Of a stretch of DNA of 44,864 bases, positions 24,869 to 33,496 are shown in pieces. The position numbers were made by a program, and so were the translations under genes. The stretch comes from W0P28-013 sp963593685 (GTDB taxonomy: Bacteria > Bacteroidota > Bacteroidia > Bacteroidales > Paludibacteraceae). The DNA lies in NCBI GenBank assembly GCA_963593685.1, contig CAVBBP010000017.1:1-44864 (forward strand), given 5' to 3'. The notes beneath the pieces were generated by a model. It was not told where the DNA came from. It made no database searches and saw only the letters and a program-made list of their open reading frames with translations. How positions within the stretch are numbered: position 1 is the first letter of the stretch; the number at the start of each line of letters is the position of its first letter.

Positions 24869-24899
24869 CAAAGTAACGCATAGTTTTTTGAATTTCAAA
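24869..24899 (-). promoter_or_regulatory. Promoter of the M16 peptidase gene
   Basis: On the minus strand: TTTG (complement at 24896-24899), a 19-base spacer, TTACTTTG (complement at 24869-24876), one base off the TAnnTTTG consensus. Transcription would start inside the solo palindrome. Confidence 0.55.
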
Positions 24900-24970
24900 A
24901 CATTTTTATCGAAAAACGATAATAAATTTTCTATTCGTCTGATTATCAGCGAGTTTTGTGGGGCATTTTT

Positions 24971-26335
24971 TTATCGTCCAAGATTGAAATGCGGGTCTTC
25001 GTCGGAGTCGATACCAACGGGCATCCAGTCGTTTTTCTGCTTTTTCGGTCGGCGATAGTCGCTGTCGGGATGTAGCACGGTGTAGCGCACGCGCCGACTA
25101 TCGTGGTCGCGCACAAACGGTATTTGGTAGCCGATGCCAAAGGTGAGCATTTCGGCTTTGTGCAGGTGTGTTTTTATGCAGGCACTCACAAACAGATTGT
25201 CCCACACGAGGCAGCGCAGTCCGAGGCGAAAATAGTTCCAACCGTCCTCTTTGTCGATGTTGTAGGAGTAGAACATCGGGCGGTTGTAGGCGTGTTTGGC
25301 GTGCGGTTCGGGGTTGGCATTGCGCAGCGGATCGTAAACATACACGCCCCATTGCAGATATGCCACCACGCGCCCCACAAAAAATTCGTTGTTCAACGCC
25401 ACGCCAGTGCGAAATTTGTTGGCTGCGCTTTCGTTTGGAATAAAATAGCGATTATAAAGTGTGTGTTGGCGATAACTCTCGTCGCCGCGCGTGCCTTGCT
25501 GCACAAATGCGCCATCGAAAAAGGCGTGCAGTGCGCCACCAATGGCGTAGCGGTTGGTGATGTTGGCGGTCATGCCCACCTGCAGCGTGCCAACGCCATA
25601 GCGATGGTGGTCTTTGTAGTACTGCTCGCGCACGCCGCCCGACGCTTCCACGGTCATCGACCATTCGTAGGGGAATCGCTCTACGGCGGCCAGCGGTTTT
25701 CGGCAGTGGCGGCACGCTTCGAAAGTGTATTTTGCCCCGACTTGCGCTTGCAATATGTTGAAACCGCTGTTGGGTTGGCGTGTGCTGCCGTTGCTCATGT
25801 GCGCATAGCCGAGGTCGGCAGTGATGGCGACACCATTTTTTATCGGAAATTCAAAATTCATGCCAGTGCCGATATAGACATTGGTTACCGAGCCGATAGA
25901 GGCGTTGGCTGTGGCGGCTTTCACGCCCGACAGCGTGTCGCAGTCGTACCATGTTTTGGTGATGAACGCCAGTCCCACGCCCACTTTCCAATGCCACACA
26001 AAATGTTCGGTTTTGATTATCGGGGCAAGCAGATAGGGGTAGAGCGCAAACGCCTGCCCGAGTATGTTTTGGTTGCCCAAATCCATGCCAGCAAACGCCA
26101 CGCCCACGGTCGGCATACGCCAATAGCGTTGCCATGCGTAGTTGCCCATCGCTGGAAATTCGGCTGCAATTTCGCCGCCCCAAACAGGTTTTTGCGCCAC
26201 CTGTTTCAGATTTTCGCTCATGGGCAGTATGTAGCCGCCAAACGCCGACGCTTTGAGCGCAAACGGAATCTCTTGCGCCGCCAGCAGCCCACAACAAAGG
26301 GCAAAAGCAAGTGTTATGGCAATTTTTCTTCTCAT
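24971..26335 (-). CDS. PagL-like acyloxyacyl hydrolase / outer-membrane barrel protein
   Basis: 454 residues. Signal peptide (ITLAFALCCGLLAAQE). A barrel with aromatic strands contains LGYAHMSNGSTRQPNSGFN (~175-193). Its His179-x-Ser181-Asn fits the catalytic His/Ser of PagL, the outer-membrane lipid A 3-O-deacylase. About 200 further residues (from VERFPYEWSMTVEASGG) look like another set of beta strands, making it much longer than PagL (~185), as in other Bacteroidetes acyloxyacyl hydrolase family members. It would act on lipid A in the outer membrane. The function is inferred from the motif. Confidence 0.7.
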   Translation of the reverse strand: MRRKIAITLAFALCCGLLAAQEIPFALKASAFGGYILPMSENLKQVAQKPVWGGEIAAEFPAMGNYAWQRYWRMPTVGVAFAGMDLGNQNILGQAFALYPYLLAPIIKTEHFVWHWKVGVGLAFITKTWYDCDTLSGVKAATANASIGSVTNVYIGTGMNFEFPIKNGVAITADLGYAHMSNGSTRQPNSGFNILQAQVGAKYTFEACRHCRKPLAAVERFPYEWSMTVEASGGVREQYYKDHHRYGVGTLQVGMTANITNRYAIGGALHAFFDGAFVQQGTRGDESYRQHTLYNRYFIPNESAANKFRTGVALNNEFFVGRVVAYLQWGVYVYDPLRNANPEPHAKHAYNRPMFYSYNIDKEDGWNYFRLGLRCLVWDNLFVSACIKTHLHKAEMLTFGIGYQIPFVRDHDSRRVRYTVLHPDSDYRRPKKQKNDWMPVGIDSDEDPHFNLGR

Positions 26336-26363
26336 CGTCGAGCGGTTTTTGGTCTAATTTTTG

Positions 26364-26371
26364 TACCTTTG
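26364..26371 (+). promoter_or_regulatory. Probable -7 box for gldF
   Basis: TACCTTTG, 48 bases before the ATG at 26419. The only TTTG upstream (26348-26351) is 12 bases away rather than 19-21, so only the -7 half is convincing. Confidence 0.45.
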
Positions 26372-26418
26372 CAAGTTTGATAGAAGTCTGTTGCAAAAGT
26401 ACGCAAAATTCACGAATT

Positions 26419-27159
26419 ATGGCAAATGGCGTTCTGAATCTGTTCAGCAAAGAGTTTCGCACTTTTTTTAATACGCCGACGGGATACATCGTTCTGTCGA
26501 TATTTTTTGTGGGCGCAGGGCTGTTCTTGTGGATTTTTCCGGGCGAATACAATGTGCTGAACAGCGGCTACGCCAATCTCGACGGATTTTTTGTGCTGGC
26601 ACCGTGGCTGTTTCTGTTTCTCTGCCCTGCGGTTACCATGCGCGCCATCGCCGAGGAGCGACAAATCGGCACGCTGGAACTGCTTCTTACCAAACCGATT
26701 TCGAAAATGCAACTCGTAGCGGGCAAGTTTTTGGCAGCGTGGGCGGTGATTGTGGTGGCACTGTTGCCTGCGGTTGTCTGGTTTGGCAGCGTTTACATCA
26801 TGGCCGAGCCGATGGGCAATGTCGATGCGGGCGCATTTTGGGGGTCGTTTGTCGGACTTTTGTTGCTGGCGGCGGTCTATTGTGCCATTGGCATTTTCGG
26901 TTCGTCGCTCACAAGCAGCCAAATCACAGCGTTTGTTGTGTCGGCATTGATCTGTTTCGTGCTTTTCTACGGCTTCGAACTGGCGGCCGCCCTCTTCACC
27001 GACGGCACACTCACGCTCTATCTCAAAAATCTGGGCATTCACGCGCACTACATGTCGATGTCGCGTGGCGTACTCGACAGCCGCGATGTGCTTTATATGC
27101 TCTCCGTTACGCTGATTTTTCTGATAGCCACGAAAATGGTTTTGAATAGTCGCAAGTAG
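26419..27159 (+). CDS. gldF: GldF-type ABC-2 transporter permease
   Basis: 246 residues from the ATG at 26419 (MANGVLNLFSKEFRTFFNTP). Six membrane helices. FFNTPTGYIVLSIFFVGAGL, FLCPAVTMRAIAEERQIGTL and ELLLTKPISKMQLVAGK are the hallmark ABC-2 segments as in Bacteroidetes GldF. In gliding Bacteroidetes GldF pairs with GldG and the ATPase GldA. Here no gldG follows: the next gene is surE after a repeat block. The last codons (AGT CGC AAG TAG) are themselves part of the recurrent AGTCGCAAGTAGCAAG module. Confidence 0.8.
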   Translation: MANGVLNLFSKEFRTFFNTPTGYIVLSIFFVGAGLFLWIFPGEYNVLNSGYANLDGFFVLAPWLFLFLCPAVTMRAIAEERQIGTLELLLTKPISKMQLVAGKFLAAWAVIVVALLPAVVWFGSVYIMAEPMGNVDAGAFWGSFVGLLLLAAVYCAIGIFGSSLTSSQITAFVVSALICFVLFYGFELAAALFTDGTLTLYLKNLGIHAHYMSMSRGVLDSRDVLYMLSVTLIFLIATKMVLNSRK

Positions 27160-27411
27160 CAAGACGAGTTTGAAAGTTTGAAAGTATAAAAGTGCGAAAG
27201 TAGGGACGCACCGAGTGCGTCCGAACGATTCAACAATTCAACGATTAAATGTTTCAACAAAAACACAGAAACAGCGCGCAGCGCGAAAAAACTTAGAAAC
27301 ATAGAAACCGATAACCAGAAATCAGGAACCAACACTAATGCGTTAAACTAATCAACTCATCAACCAATCAACTAATCAACCAAAAAATTAGAAATTAGAA
27401 ACCAGAAATAC
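27160..27411 (+). repeat. Leader block of modules before surE
   Basis: After the stop: AGTAGCAAG, GTTTGAAAGTTTGAAAG, a REP-like GGACGCACCGAGTGCGTCC copy (27204-27222), ATTCAACAATTCAACG, a GCGCGCAGCGCG hairpin in AGAAAC strings, then the AATGCGTTAAAC + ATCAACCAATCAAC module (27337-27381) and AGAAATTAGAAACCAG up to the ATG. No promoter consensus is found. Confidence 0.7.
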
Positions 27412-28173
27412 ATGAAAAAGCCACTCATTTTCATCACCAACGACGACGGCGTGCGTGCCAAGGGCATTGCCGAACTTATCGAGATTGCGCGCCCATTTGG
27501 CGAACTGCTTGTGATTGCGCCCGATGGCTTGCGTTCGGGCAACTCCAACGCACTGACGATGGAAGTTCCCGTCATCTATAAACTTCTGCGCCAAGAGCCT
27601 GGACTCACCATCTACGAATGCACTGGCACGCCGACCGACTGCGCCAAACTGGCGTTCTACATCGGCAATCGCCAGCCCGATTTCATCTTTTCGGGCATCA
27701 ACCACGGATCCAATGCGGCCATCAATGTCATCTATTCTGGCACGATGGGCGCGGTGTTCGAGGGCTGCGTGCGCGGTGTGCCGTCGGTGGGATTTTCGCT
27801 GTGCGACCACAAGGACGATGCCGATTTTTCGCTCTGCAAACCGATTTTTGAGCAAATTATTCAACGGGTGTTGCGCGACGGACTGCCGCACAGTGTCTGC
27901 CTCAATGTGAATGCGCCCACTGGACAGCCACGAGGCGTGCGTGTTTGCCGCCAAGCCGATGGCTATTGGGAAGAGGAGTTCGCACTCGGCAAGTCGCCAG
28001 CGGGCAAGGACTACGGCTGGATGACAGGCTATTTTGTCAATCGCGAACCCGAAAAACAGGACACCGACATCAGCGCCATCGATGCAGGATTTGTGTCGGT
28101 TGTGCCTACTTGTGTCGATATGACCGCCCACGCTGTACTTCAGCAAATGTCTGATTATGAAGCGATTGGATAA
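27412..28173 (+). CDS. surE: 5'/3'-nucleotidase SurE
   Basis: 253 residues. The N-terminal IFITNDDGVRAKGI carries the paired Asp residues (Asp11, Asp12) that bind the divalent metal, followed by VIAPDGLRSGNSNALTM and FIFSGINHGSNAAINVIYSG with the metal-binding Asn. It removes phosphate from nucleoside 5'- and 3'-monophosphates and short polyphosphates. The last 17 bases overlap the next small membrane gene, and lpxB follows; this gene order is familiar in Bacteroidales. Confidence 0.95.
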   Translation: MKKPLIFITNDDGVRAKGIAELIEIARPFGELLVIAPDGLRSGNSNALTMEVPVIYKLLRQEPGLTIYECTGTPTDCAKLAFYIGNRQPDFIFSGINHGSNAAINVIYSGTMGAVFEGCVRGVPSVGFSLCDHKDDADFSLCKPIFEQIIQRVLRDGLPHSVCLNVNAPTGQPRGVRVCRQADGYWEEEFALGKSPAGKDYGWMTGYFVNREPEKQDTDISAIDAGFVSVVPTCVDMTAHAVLQQMSDYEAIG

Positions 28174-28447
28174 TTTTTGGTTGGCATTGGGCGTTGGGCT
28201 TGTGCTGCCTGCGCTGTTCGGACTGCTTTTTCTTGCGCTCTTTGGGCGTGGCGGTCTGCCGCTGTTCGAAGCGCTACAACTCTACGCCACCAAGTCGCCG
28301 ACGCTCATCAGCAAAATGCTGCTCGTGGCGTGCGTGCCAAACCTCTTCGGCGTGTTCGTTTTTTACCACATTCAGTGGTGGAAAGCCTGCCGCGGATTTC
28401 TGATACCAATCCTACTCTATCTCGCCGCAGCAATGGTTTTTGTTTGA
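28157..28447 (+). CDS. Small three-helix membrane protein between surE and lpxB
   Basis: 96 residues with three hydrophobic segments (LALGVGLVLPALFGLLFLAL, ISKMLLVACVPNLFGVFVFY, GFLIPILLYLAAAMVFV). It overlaps surE by 17 bases, so it is probably translationally coupled. No functional motif is seen. Its conserved place beside lpxB in Bacteroidales suggests, but does not prove, a link to envelope lipid synthesis. The stop codon abuts an AAAGTAGCAAGATGTGAGTA repeat. Confidence 0.7.
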   Translation: MKRLDNFWLALGVGLVLPALFGLLFLALFGRGGLPLFEALQLYATKSPTLISKMLLVACVPNLFGVFVFYHIQWWKACRGFLIPILLYLAAAMVFV

Positions 28448-28799
28448 AAAAGTAGCAAGATGTGAGTAGCAAGTCGCAAGAATTTTGGAATAAAGAATAA
28501 AGAATAAGGAGTAAAGACAAAAGACTCTGACTAAGACTAAGACTAAGACCAAAGCCTTTCCCCCATTCGGGGGAAACGGGAAAGGGGGCTACTGCCAAGA
28601 CAGATTTCAGATTTCAAATTAAACTGTTAAAACATAGAAACAGCGCGAAGCGCGAGAAACCAGAAACTAGAAACTCCCACCAATGCGTTAAACTCATCAA
28701 CTTTTCAACTCATCAACTTTTCAACAACCAATCAACCGATCAACCGATCAACCCAAGAAACTTTCACACTTTCACACTTTCTCACTTTCATACTTCAAT
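28448..28799 (+). repeat. Leader block of modules before lpxB
   Basis: No gene. In order: AGTAGCAAG strings, GAATAAAGAATAAAGAATAA, ACTAAGACTAAGAC, a CCCCCATTCGGGGGAAACGG element (28552-28592), TTTCAGATTTCAAATT, AACATAGAAAC with a GCGCGAAGCGCG hairpin, AGAAACTAGAAAC, the long AATGCGTTAAAC + ATCAAC array (28680-28755), and ACTTTCACACTTTCACAC ending at the ATG. This is the most complete example of the module series. Confidence 0.75.
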
Positions 28800-29915
28800 A
28801 TGAAATACTTCATCATAGCAGGCGAGGCTTCGGGCGATTTGCACGCTTCGAACTTGATGGCGGCTCTCAAACGGCACGATGCCGATGCGCAGTTCTGCTT
28901 TTTGGGCGGCGACCTGATGGCGGCGCAAGGCGGCACGCTAGTGCGCCACTACCGCGATATGGCGTTCATGGGCATTATCAATGTGGTGCTGAATCTGCGC
29001 AAAGTGCTGCGCAACTTGACCGACTGCAAACACGCCATCGCGCAATTTTGCCCCGATGTGGTCATTTTGGTCGATTACCCGAGTTTCAATTTGCGCATTG
29101 CCAAATATGTCAAAAAACACACGCAAACGCCTGTCTATTACTACATTTCGCCGAAATTGTGGGCGTGGAAAACCTACCGCATCAAGGCGATAAAACGGTA
29201 TATCGACCGCATGTACACGATTTTTCCGTTCGAAACGGCTTTTTATGCGCAATTCGGCTATCGGGTGGAGTATGTGGGCAATCCCACGGTCGATGCGGTG
29301 GCGCATTTTCGCGCAACAACGCCGACCGACCATTTCTGCACGGAGCAAGCACTCGACGAGCGGCTCATCGTGGCAGTTTTGGCGGGCAGTCGCCAGCAAG
29401 AGATCGACACCACACTGCCGCGCGTAATGCCGTTGGCGGCGCGTTATCCCGATTTTCAGTTTGTGCTGGCCGCCGCCCCCGATGCCGACCTGCGACTCTA
29501 TGCGCCCTACCTTTCCGACAATGTGAAAGTGGTGAAAAACAGCACTTACGCACTGCTCGCCAACGCCTTTGCAGCCATTGTCAATTCGGGTACTGCCACG
29601 CTCGAAACGGCACTGTTTCGTGTGCCGCAAGTGGTGGTTTACTATGTTTGGGGCGGGCGTTTTGCGTCGTTGCTCAAAAAAATATTTATAAAAACGCACT
29701 TCATCTCGCTGGTCAATTTGGTGGCCGAGAAAGAGGTGGTACGCGAATTTGTGGCGCACGATTTTTCGACCGAAAATGTTGGTCGCGAACTCCATCGCCT
29801 GCTGCTCGACACCGACTACCGCGCCCGCATCATCGCCGACTACGACCAACTAGCCCAACGCCTTGGCGATGCTGGTGCTGCCGAAAACGCAGCGAAAAAG
29901 ATTTTGGCTAAGTGA
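28800..29915 (+). CDS. lpxB: Lipid-A-disaccharide synthase LpxB
   Basis: 371 residues. The N-terminus YFIIAGEASGDLHASNLMAA is the family signature. Further matches are DVVILVDYPSFNLRIAKY, YYISPKLWAWKTYRIKAIK, FPFETAFY, YVGNPTVDA and LAGSRQQEI (GT19 fold, UDP-binding). It joins UDP-2,3-diacylglucosamine and lipid X at the inner-membrane surface to make the lipid A disaccharide. The length is typical (~370-380). The stop lies inside an AAGTGAGCAGTGAGAAGTTA module. Confidence 0.96.
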   Translation: MKYFIIAGEASGDLHASNLMAALKRHDADAQFCFLGGDLMAAQGGTLVRHYRDMAFMGIINVVLNLRKVLRNLTDCKHAIAQFCPDVVILVDYPSFNLRIAKYVKKHTQTPVYYYISPKLWAWKTYRIKAIKRYIDRMYTIFPFETAFYAQFGYRVEYVGNPTVDAVAHFRATTPTDHFCTEQALDERLIVAVLAGSRQQEIDTTLPRVMPLAARYPDFQFVLAAAPDADLRLYAPYLSDNVKVVKNSTYALLANAFAAIVNSGTATLETALFRVPQVVVYYVWGGRFASLLKKIFIKTHFISLVNLVAEKEVVREFVAHDFSTENVGRELHRLLLDTDYRARIIADYDQLAQRLGDAGAAENAAKKILAK

Positions 29916-30333
29916 GCAGTGAGAAGTTAGGAGTGAGGAATTAGGAGTGAGGAATTTTTAGTGAGTAGTGTTTTTAATTACCCAATTATCTAATTTCCAA
30001 TTATTTAATTAGAAAAAAATGGCGGCTTTTTTGATACCGAACAATTCATAATTCTAAATTCAAAATTCTTAATTAGACGCGCGGCTTTTCCCCCTATCGG
30101 GGGAAACGGGAAAGGGGGCTACAACTAAGACGATTTCAGAATTTCAGATTTCAGATTTCAAATTTCAAATTCAACAATTAGGGACATAGAAACTTAGAAA
30201 CAAAAATTGCGACAGCAATTTTGAGAAACTAGAAACCAGAAATCTGCTGACCTTTATTGATGCGTTAAACTTTTCAACTCATCAACTTTTCAACTCATCA
30301 ACGACCAATCAACCAATCAACCCAAATCCAAAA
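29916..30333 (+). repeat. Leader block of modules before the beta-propeller lipoprotein
   Basis: No gene. In order: GAGGAATTAGGAGTGAGGAA, AATTATCTAATTTCCAATTA, a CCCTATCGGGGGAAACGGG element (30088-30122), TTTCAGATTTCAAATTTC, AACATAGAAACTTAGAAAC-like strings with an AAATTGCGACAGCAATTT hairpin, AGAAACTAGAAACCAG, and the GCGTTAAAC + ATCAAC array (30258-30322). It closely matches the block at 1-164. No cobalamin riboswitch core is recognised. Confidence 0.7.
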
Positions 30334-31509
30334 ATGTTTTCACACTTGAAAAAAATAGCGATTTTGTTCCTTTTGGTGGCTGGAATGGTGGCTTGCCGAA
30401 AAGAGGAGGTCGTGGTGCCGTCGGAGTACGAAACGCTGCCCATCGGTGTGCGCGACATCAGCACTTTTGCACCCAACGAGCCGATTGGTATGTATCTGCT
30501 CAACGAAGGCAACATGGGCAGCAACAAAGCCACTATCGACTACCTCGACTTTGTGAATGGCTACTACATTCGCAACATCTATTCGGAGCGTAACCCAAAC
30601 ATTATCAAGGAGTTGGGCGATGTTGGTAACGATATTCAGATTTACGGCGCAAAACTCTATGTAGTGGTGAATTGCAGCCACAAGGTGGAGGTGCTCGACA
30701 CCAAAACCTGCGTGCGCATCGGTCAAATCGACATTCCAAACTGCCGCTATATCCGTTTTGCGTGCGGCAAAGCCTACATTTCGTCGTATGTGGGACCAGT
30801 GGCTATAGACCCCAATGCACAACTGGGCGCAGTTTTCGAGGTGGACACCGCCACTCTGCAAATCACCAACCGCGTAACGGTGGGCTACCAGCCCGACGAG
30901 TTGGAACTGCTGGGCGACTACATCTATGTGGCCAATTCGGGCGGCTACCGCCAGCCGAACTACGACTCGACCGTTTCTGTGGTCGAACGGCGCACGATGA
31001 GACAGGTCGAAAAAATTCCCGTCGCCATCAATCTGCACCGCATTCGCAAAGACCAGTACGACCAACTTTGGGTTTCGTCGCGCGGCAACTACGCCGACAT
31101 TCCGTCGCGCCTATTTGTGCTGGCAAAAGAAAACGCCGCAGCAACCAAAATGACCGTCGCCGACACGCTCGATATGCCCTGCTCCGAAATGACCATTGTG
31201 GGCGATTCGCTCTATTTTTATAGTGTGTCGTGGAACACGCAAAAGGAGGAAAATGCGGTGTCGTATGGCATTGTCGATGTGCGCACGCACCAGTTGATTA
31301 CCGACCGTCTTATCGCCGATGGCACCGAAAGCGACATCAAAGTGCCGTATGGCATTGCGGTCAATCCATACAACCGCGATATTTTTGTAACCGATGCCAA
31401 AAATTATGTTTCTAGCGGCGTGCTGCACTGCTACGACCGCAACGGCAAAAAACGCTGGAGTGTCCGCACAGGCGACATTCCTGCACACATGGTTTTTGTC
31501 TATAAATAA
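30334..31509 (+). CDS. YncE/DUF5074-type beta-propeller surface lipoprotein (BtuG-like)
   Basis: 391 residues. Lipoprotein signal ending MVAC (Cys21). The body has seven-blade-propeller-like repeats: GMYLLNEGNMGSNKATIDYL, GNDIQIYGAKLYVVVNCSHK, VEVLDTKTC, YQPDELELLGDYIYVANSGG, GIAVNPYNRDIFVTDAKNY. This is the architecture of the BtuG/DUF5074 lipoproteins that bind corrinoid at the Bacteroides surface and hand it to BtuB. The next gene is of a type found in the same loci. There is no TonB-dependent receptor in the window, so the B12 role is inference. Confidence 0.65.
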   Translation: MFSHLKKIAILFLLVAGMVACRKEEVVVPSEYETLPIGVRDISTFAPNEPIGMYLLNEGNMGSNKATIDYLDFVNGYYIRNIYSERNPNIIKELGDVGNDIQIYGAKLYVVVNCSHKVEVLDTKTCVRIGQIDIPNCRYIRFACGKAYISSYVGPVAIDPNAQLGAVFEVDTATLQITNRVTVGYQPDELELLGDYIYVANSGGYRQPNYDSTVSVVERRTMRQVEKIPVAINLHRIRKDQYDQLWVSSRGNYADIPSRLFVLAKENAAATKMTVADTLDMPCSEMTIVGDSLYFYSVSWNTQKEENAVSYGIVDVRTHQLITDRLIADGTESDIKVPYGIAVNPYNRDIFVTDAKNYVSSGVLHCYDRNGKKRWSVRTGDIPAHMVFVYK

Positions 31510-31643
31510 TGCTACTTTAATTTTTCAATTATCTAATTTTCAATTACTTAGTTATTTGAGGATTTGAAAATTTGAAGATTGCGGCGGTATTGATGCCGAA
31601 AATCAGAAACTAGAAATTAGAAATCAGAATAACAAACAAAAGC

Positions 31644-32825
31644 ATGAAACGATTCTATTTCTATATAGCGCTGATAATGAGTCTTGTGGCTTGCAAACAC
31701 GAAACTCCGATGGTCAGCCTCGGTATCGACGATGTGTACGCTATCGAGCGTATGCGTCCACTGATTTTGCGCCCTGCGTTTTCGGGCGATCGCTACGAAT
31801 GGACTATGCCCGCCGCCGATGGTTCCGACTCGCTGGTTGGCACCGAACGCGAGTTCATTTTCTGCCAAGTGGATACAGGCACTTATCATCTGCGTCTTCA
31901 AATTATCGACAAGCAAAACACTGTGAATCAGGAGATTAAAATTGTGGTATGGGAGGAACAGGTGGCGTACAGTCGCTACATTAGCACCGTTTACGAGTAC
32001 CGCCCTGCGCCCGGGCAGTTTGTCAACGAATTGCCACAATACGAAGAGGGCAACACCGCCGCTGATATGGCGCAAAAGGCGCAAGCCTGCATCGCTGGCA
32101 CAAACGACAAATTGATTACGCTCGGCGGATTTGGCGGATATGTTACCTTCGGCTTCGACCACAGCGTGGTGAATGTCCGTGGTCAGTACGATTTCAAAAT
32201 TCTCGGCAATGCCTTTTATTCCGCTTCCAGCACAAATCCCAAGGGCGGCAGTTGCGAGCCGGGCATTGTCGAGGTTTCGTTCGACCGCAACCAAAACGGC
32301 CTGCCCGACGACACTTGGTACGAACTCGCTGGCAGTGCTTATCGCCACGCCGACACGCGCCACCACTACCAGATCACCTACTATCGCCCCGACGAGAACC
32401 ATGTTGCCATTCCGAAAAAAAGTGAATCGCTTACCGATACCGCCTACATTTTTTGGCGCGACAACGACGGACAAAGCGGCTACATTCCCAAAAATGCGTT
32501 CCATCAACAAGATTATTTCCCGCGCTGGCTGCCCGACACCATCACTTTTGCTGGTACGCGCCTACCAAAAAACGCCGTCAAGGCAGCGGGCAACTACTGG
32601 CTGCTCTACGCTTTCGACTGGGGCTACGCCGACAACCACCCCAACGACTCCACCGACCTTGTCAGTTTCAACATTGATTGGGCGGTCGATGCGGACGGCA
32701 ATTCGGTTCATCTGCCCTGCATCGACTTTGTACGCGTCTATACCGCCGAAAATCAGACTTGCGGCTGGATAGGCGAAACCAGCACCGAAATCTCCCGCGC
32801 CGAAGACCTGCATGTGGCGGAATGA
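31644..32825 (+). CDS. PKD-like surface lipoprotein, probable partner of the beta-propeller protein
   Basis: 393 residues. Lipoprotein signal ending SLVAC (Cys17). Residues ~45-100 look like a PKD/Ig-like domain (YEWTMPAADGSDSLVG ... YHLRLQIIDKQNT). The larger C-terminal domain has YRPAPGQFVNELPQY, LGGFGGYVTFGFDHSVVN, YDFKILGNAF, EPGIVEVSFDRNQNG and DDTWYELAGSAY, a Bacteroidales cell-surface family often beside BtuG-type propellers. It ends 20 bases from the convergent DciA-like gene. Role unknown; a corrinoid-uptake accessory is the best guess. Confidence 0.6.
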   Translation: MKRFYFYIALIMSLVACKHETPMVSLGIDDVYAIERMRPLILRPAFSGDRYEWTMPAADGSDSLVGTEREFIFCQVDTGTYHLRLQIIDKQNTVNQEIKIVVWEEQVAYSRYISTVYEYRPAPGQFVNELPQYEEGNTAADMAQKAQACIAGTNDKLITLGGFGGYVTFGFDHSVVNVRGQYDFKILGNAFYSASSTNPKGGSCEPGIVEVSFDRNQNGLPDDTWYELAGSAYRHADTRHHYQITYYRPDENHVAIPKKSESLTDTAYIFWRDNDGQSGYIPKNAFHQQDYFPRWLPDTITFAGTRLPKNAVKAAGNYWLLYAFDWGYADNHPNDSTDLVSFNIDWAVDADGNSVHLPCIDFVRVYTAENQTCGWIGETSTEISRAEDLHVAE

Positions 32826-32845
32826 GAATTGGAGTTCCACAATAT

Positions 32846-33148
32846 TCACCGAAAAACGATGCCAAACACCGCACGACGGCCGATGGCGGTGTTCAGTTTT
32901 TCGATGAGCGAGGTGCGCTGCATAAATAGGTCGTTGCGGAGCATGGGCGAGGTGATATGCACATGCAACATGCCGTCGCGCAGTTCCAAACTCGTGCTGT
33001 AGTCGGCCAGCGAGCCAAGCACCGTGCGCCACGCCTCAATCACAGCATTTTCGGTGAAATGCGCCGCAACCGCATTTTCGGCATCGCCCATGCAGAGGGC
33101 TTTTTTTATCATATCGGTCGATAACCGCTCGGGAATAGTGCGTTTCAT
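32846..33148 (-). CDS. DUF721 / DciA-like protein
   Basis: 100 residues. AVIEAWRTVLGSLADYSTSL followed by LRDGMLHVHITSPMLRNDLF is the DUF721 pattern (a Trp-containing helix, then the beta strands that give DciA its KH-like fold). DciA loads the replicative helicase DnaB in bacteria without DnaC; Bacteroidetes short forms like this one are common. Upstream on the same strand lies the ATCAACCA module, then TAAATTTG, a possible -7 box. Confidence 0.75.
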   Translation of the reverse strand: MKRTIPERLSTDMIKKALCMGDAENAVAAHFTENAVIEAWRTVLGSLADYSTSLELRDGMLHVHITSPMLRNDLFMQRTSLIEKLNTAIGRRAVFGIVFR

Positions 33149-33496
33149 AAATTTGGATATTTTTTCGTCGTACGGGAAAACAATTTCAAATTTAGGTTGA
33201 TTAGTTGATTGGTTGATCAGTTGATTGGTCGTTGAAAAGTTTAACGCATTGGTGATGGTCTGTGAGGCAATTTTTTATTTCTGATTTCTAGTTTCTGGTT
33301 GCGCTGCGCGCTGTTTCAGGTCTCAAGTTTTCGGTAGCCGAAACGCCGCAATTATTATTCATTGTTCATTATTCATTTCGTCGGACGTGGCATACCGCGT
33401 CCCTACTTTCAAACTTTCAAACTTTCACACTAAAAAACTCCTCACTCCTCACTCCTCATTCCTAACTCAAATTCACTGCTCACTTAAAAGCCACTA
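33149..33496 (-). repeat. Intergenic module block between the DciA-like and aldehyde dehydrogenase genes
   Basis: Read on the minus strand from the aldehyde dehydrogenase stop: GTGAGCAGTGAATTTGAG and GAGGAATGAGGAGTGAGGAG, then GTGTGAAAGTTTGAAAG, a REP-like copy (33383-33402), an AATAATTGCGGCGTTTCGG string, a GCGCGCAGCGC hairpin, AGAAACTAGAAATCAG, and the AATGCGTTAAAC + ATCAACCA module (33195-33253) before dciA. There is no gene. Confidence 0.7.

Noticed and set aside
27160..30333. CRISPR-like arrays made of ATCAACCAATCAAC repeats
   Set aside because: Units are 7-8 bases with no unique spacers and no cas genes; they are simple leader repeats.
29916..30333. Cobalamin riboswitch before the BtuG-like gene
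   Set aside because: The gap is filled by recurring modules and no B12-box or conserved core was recognised.
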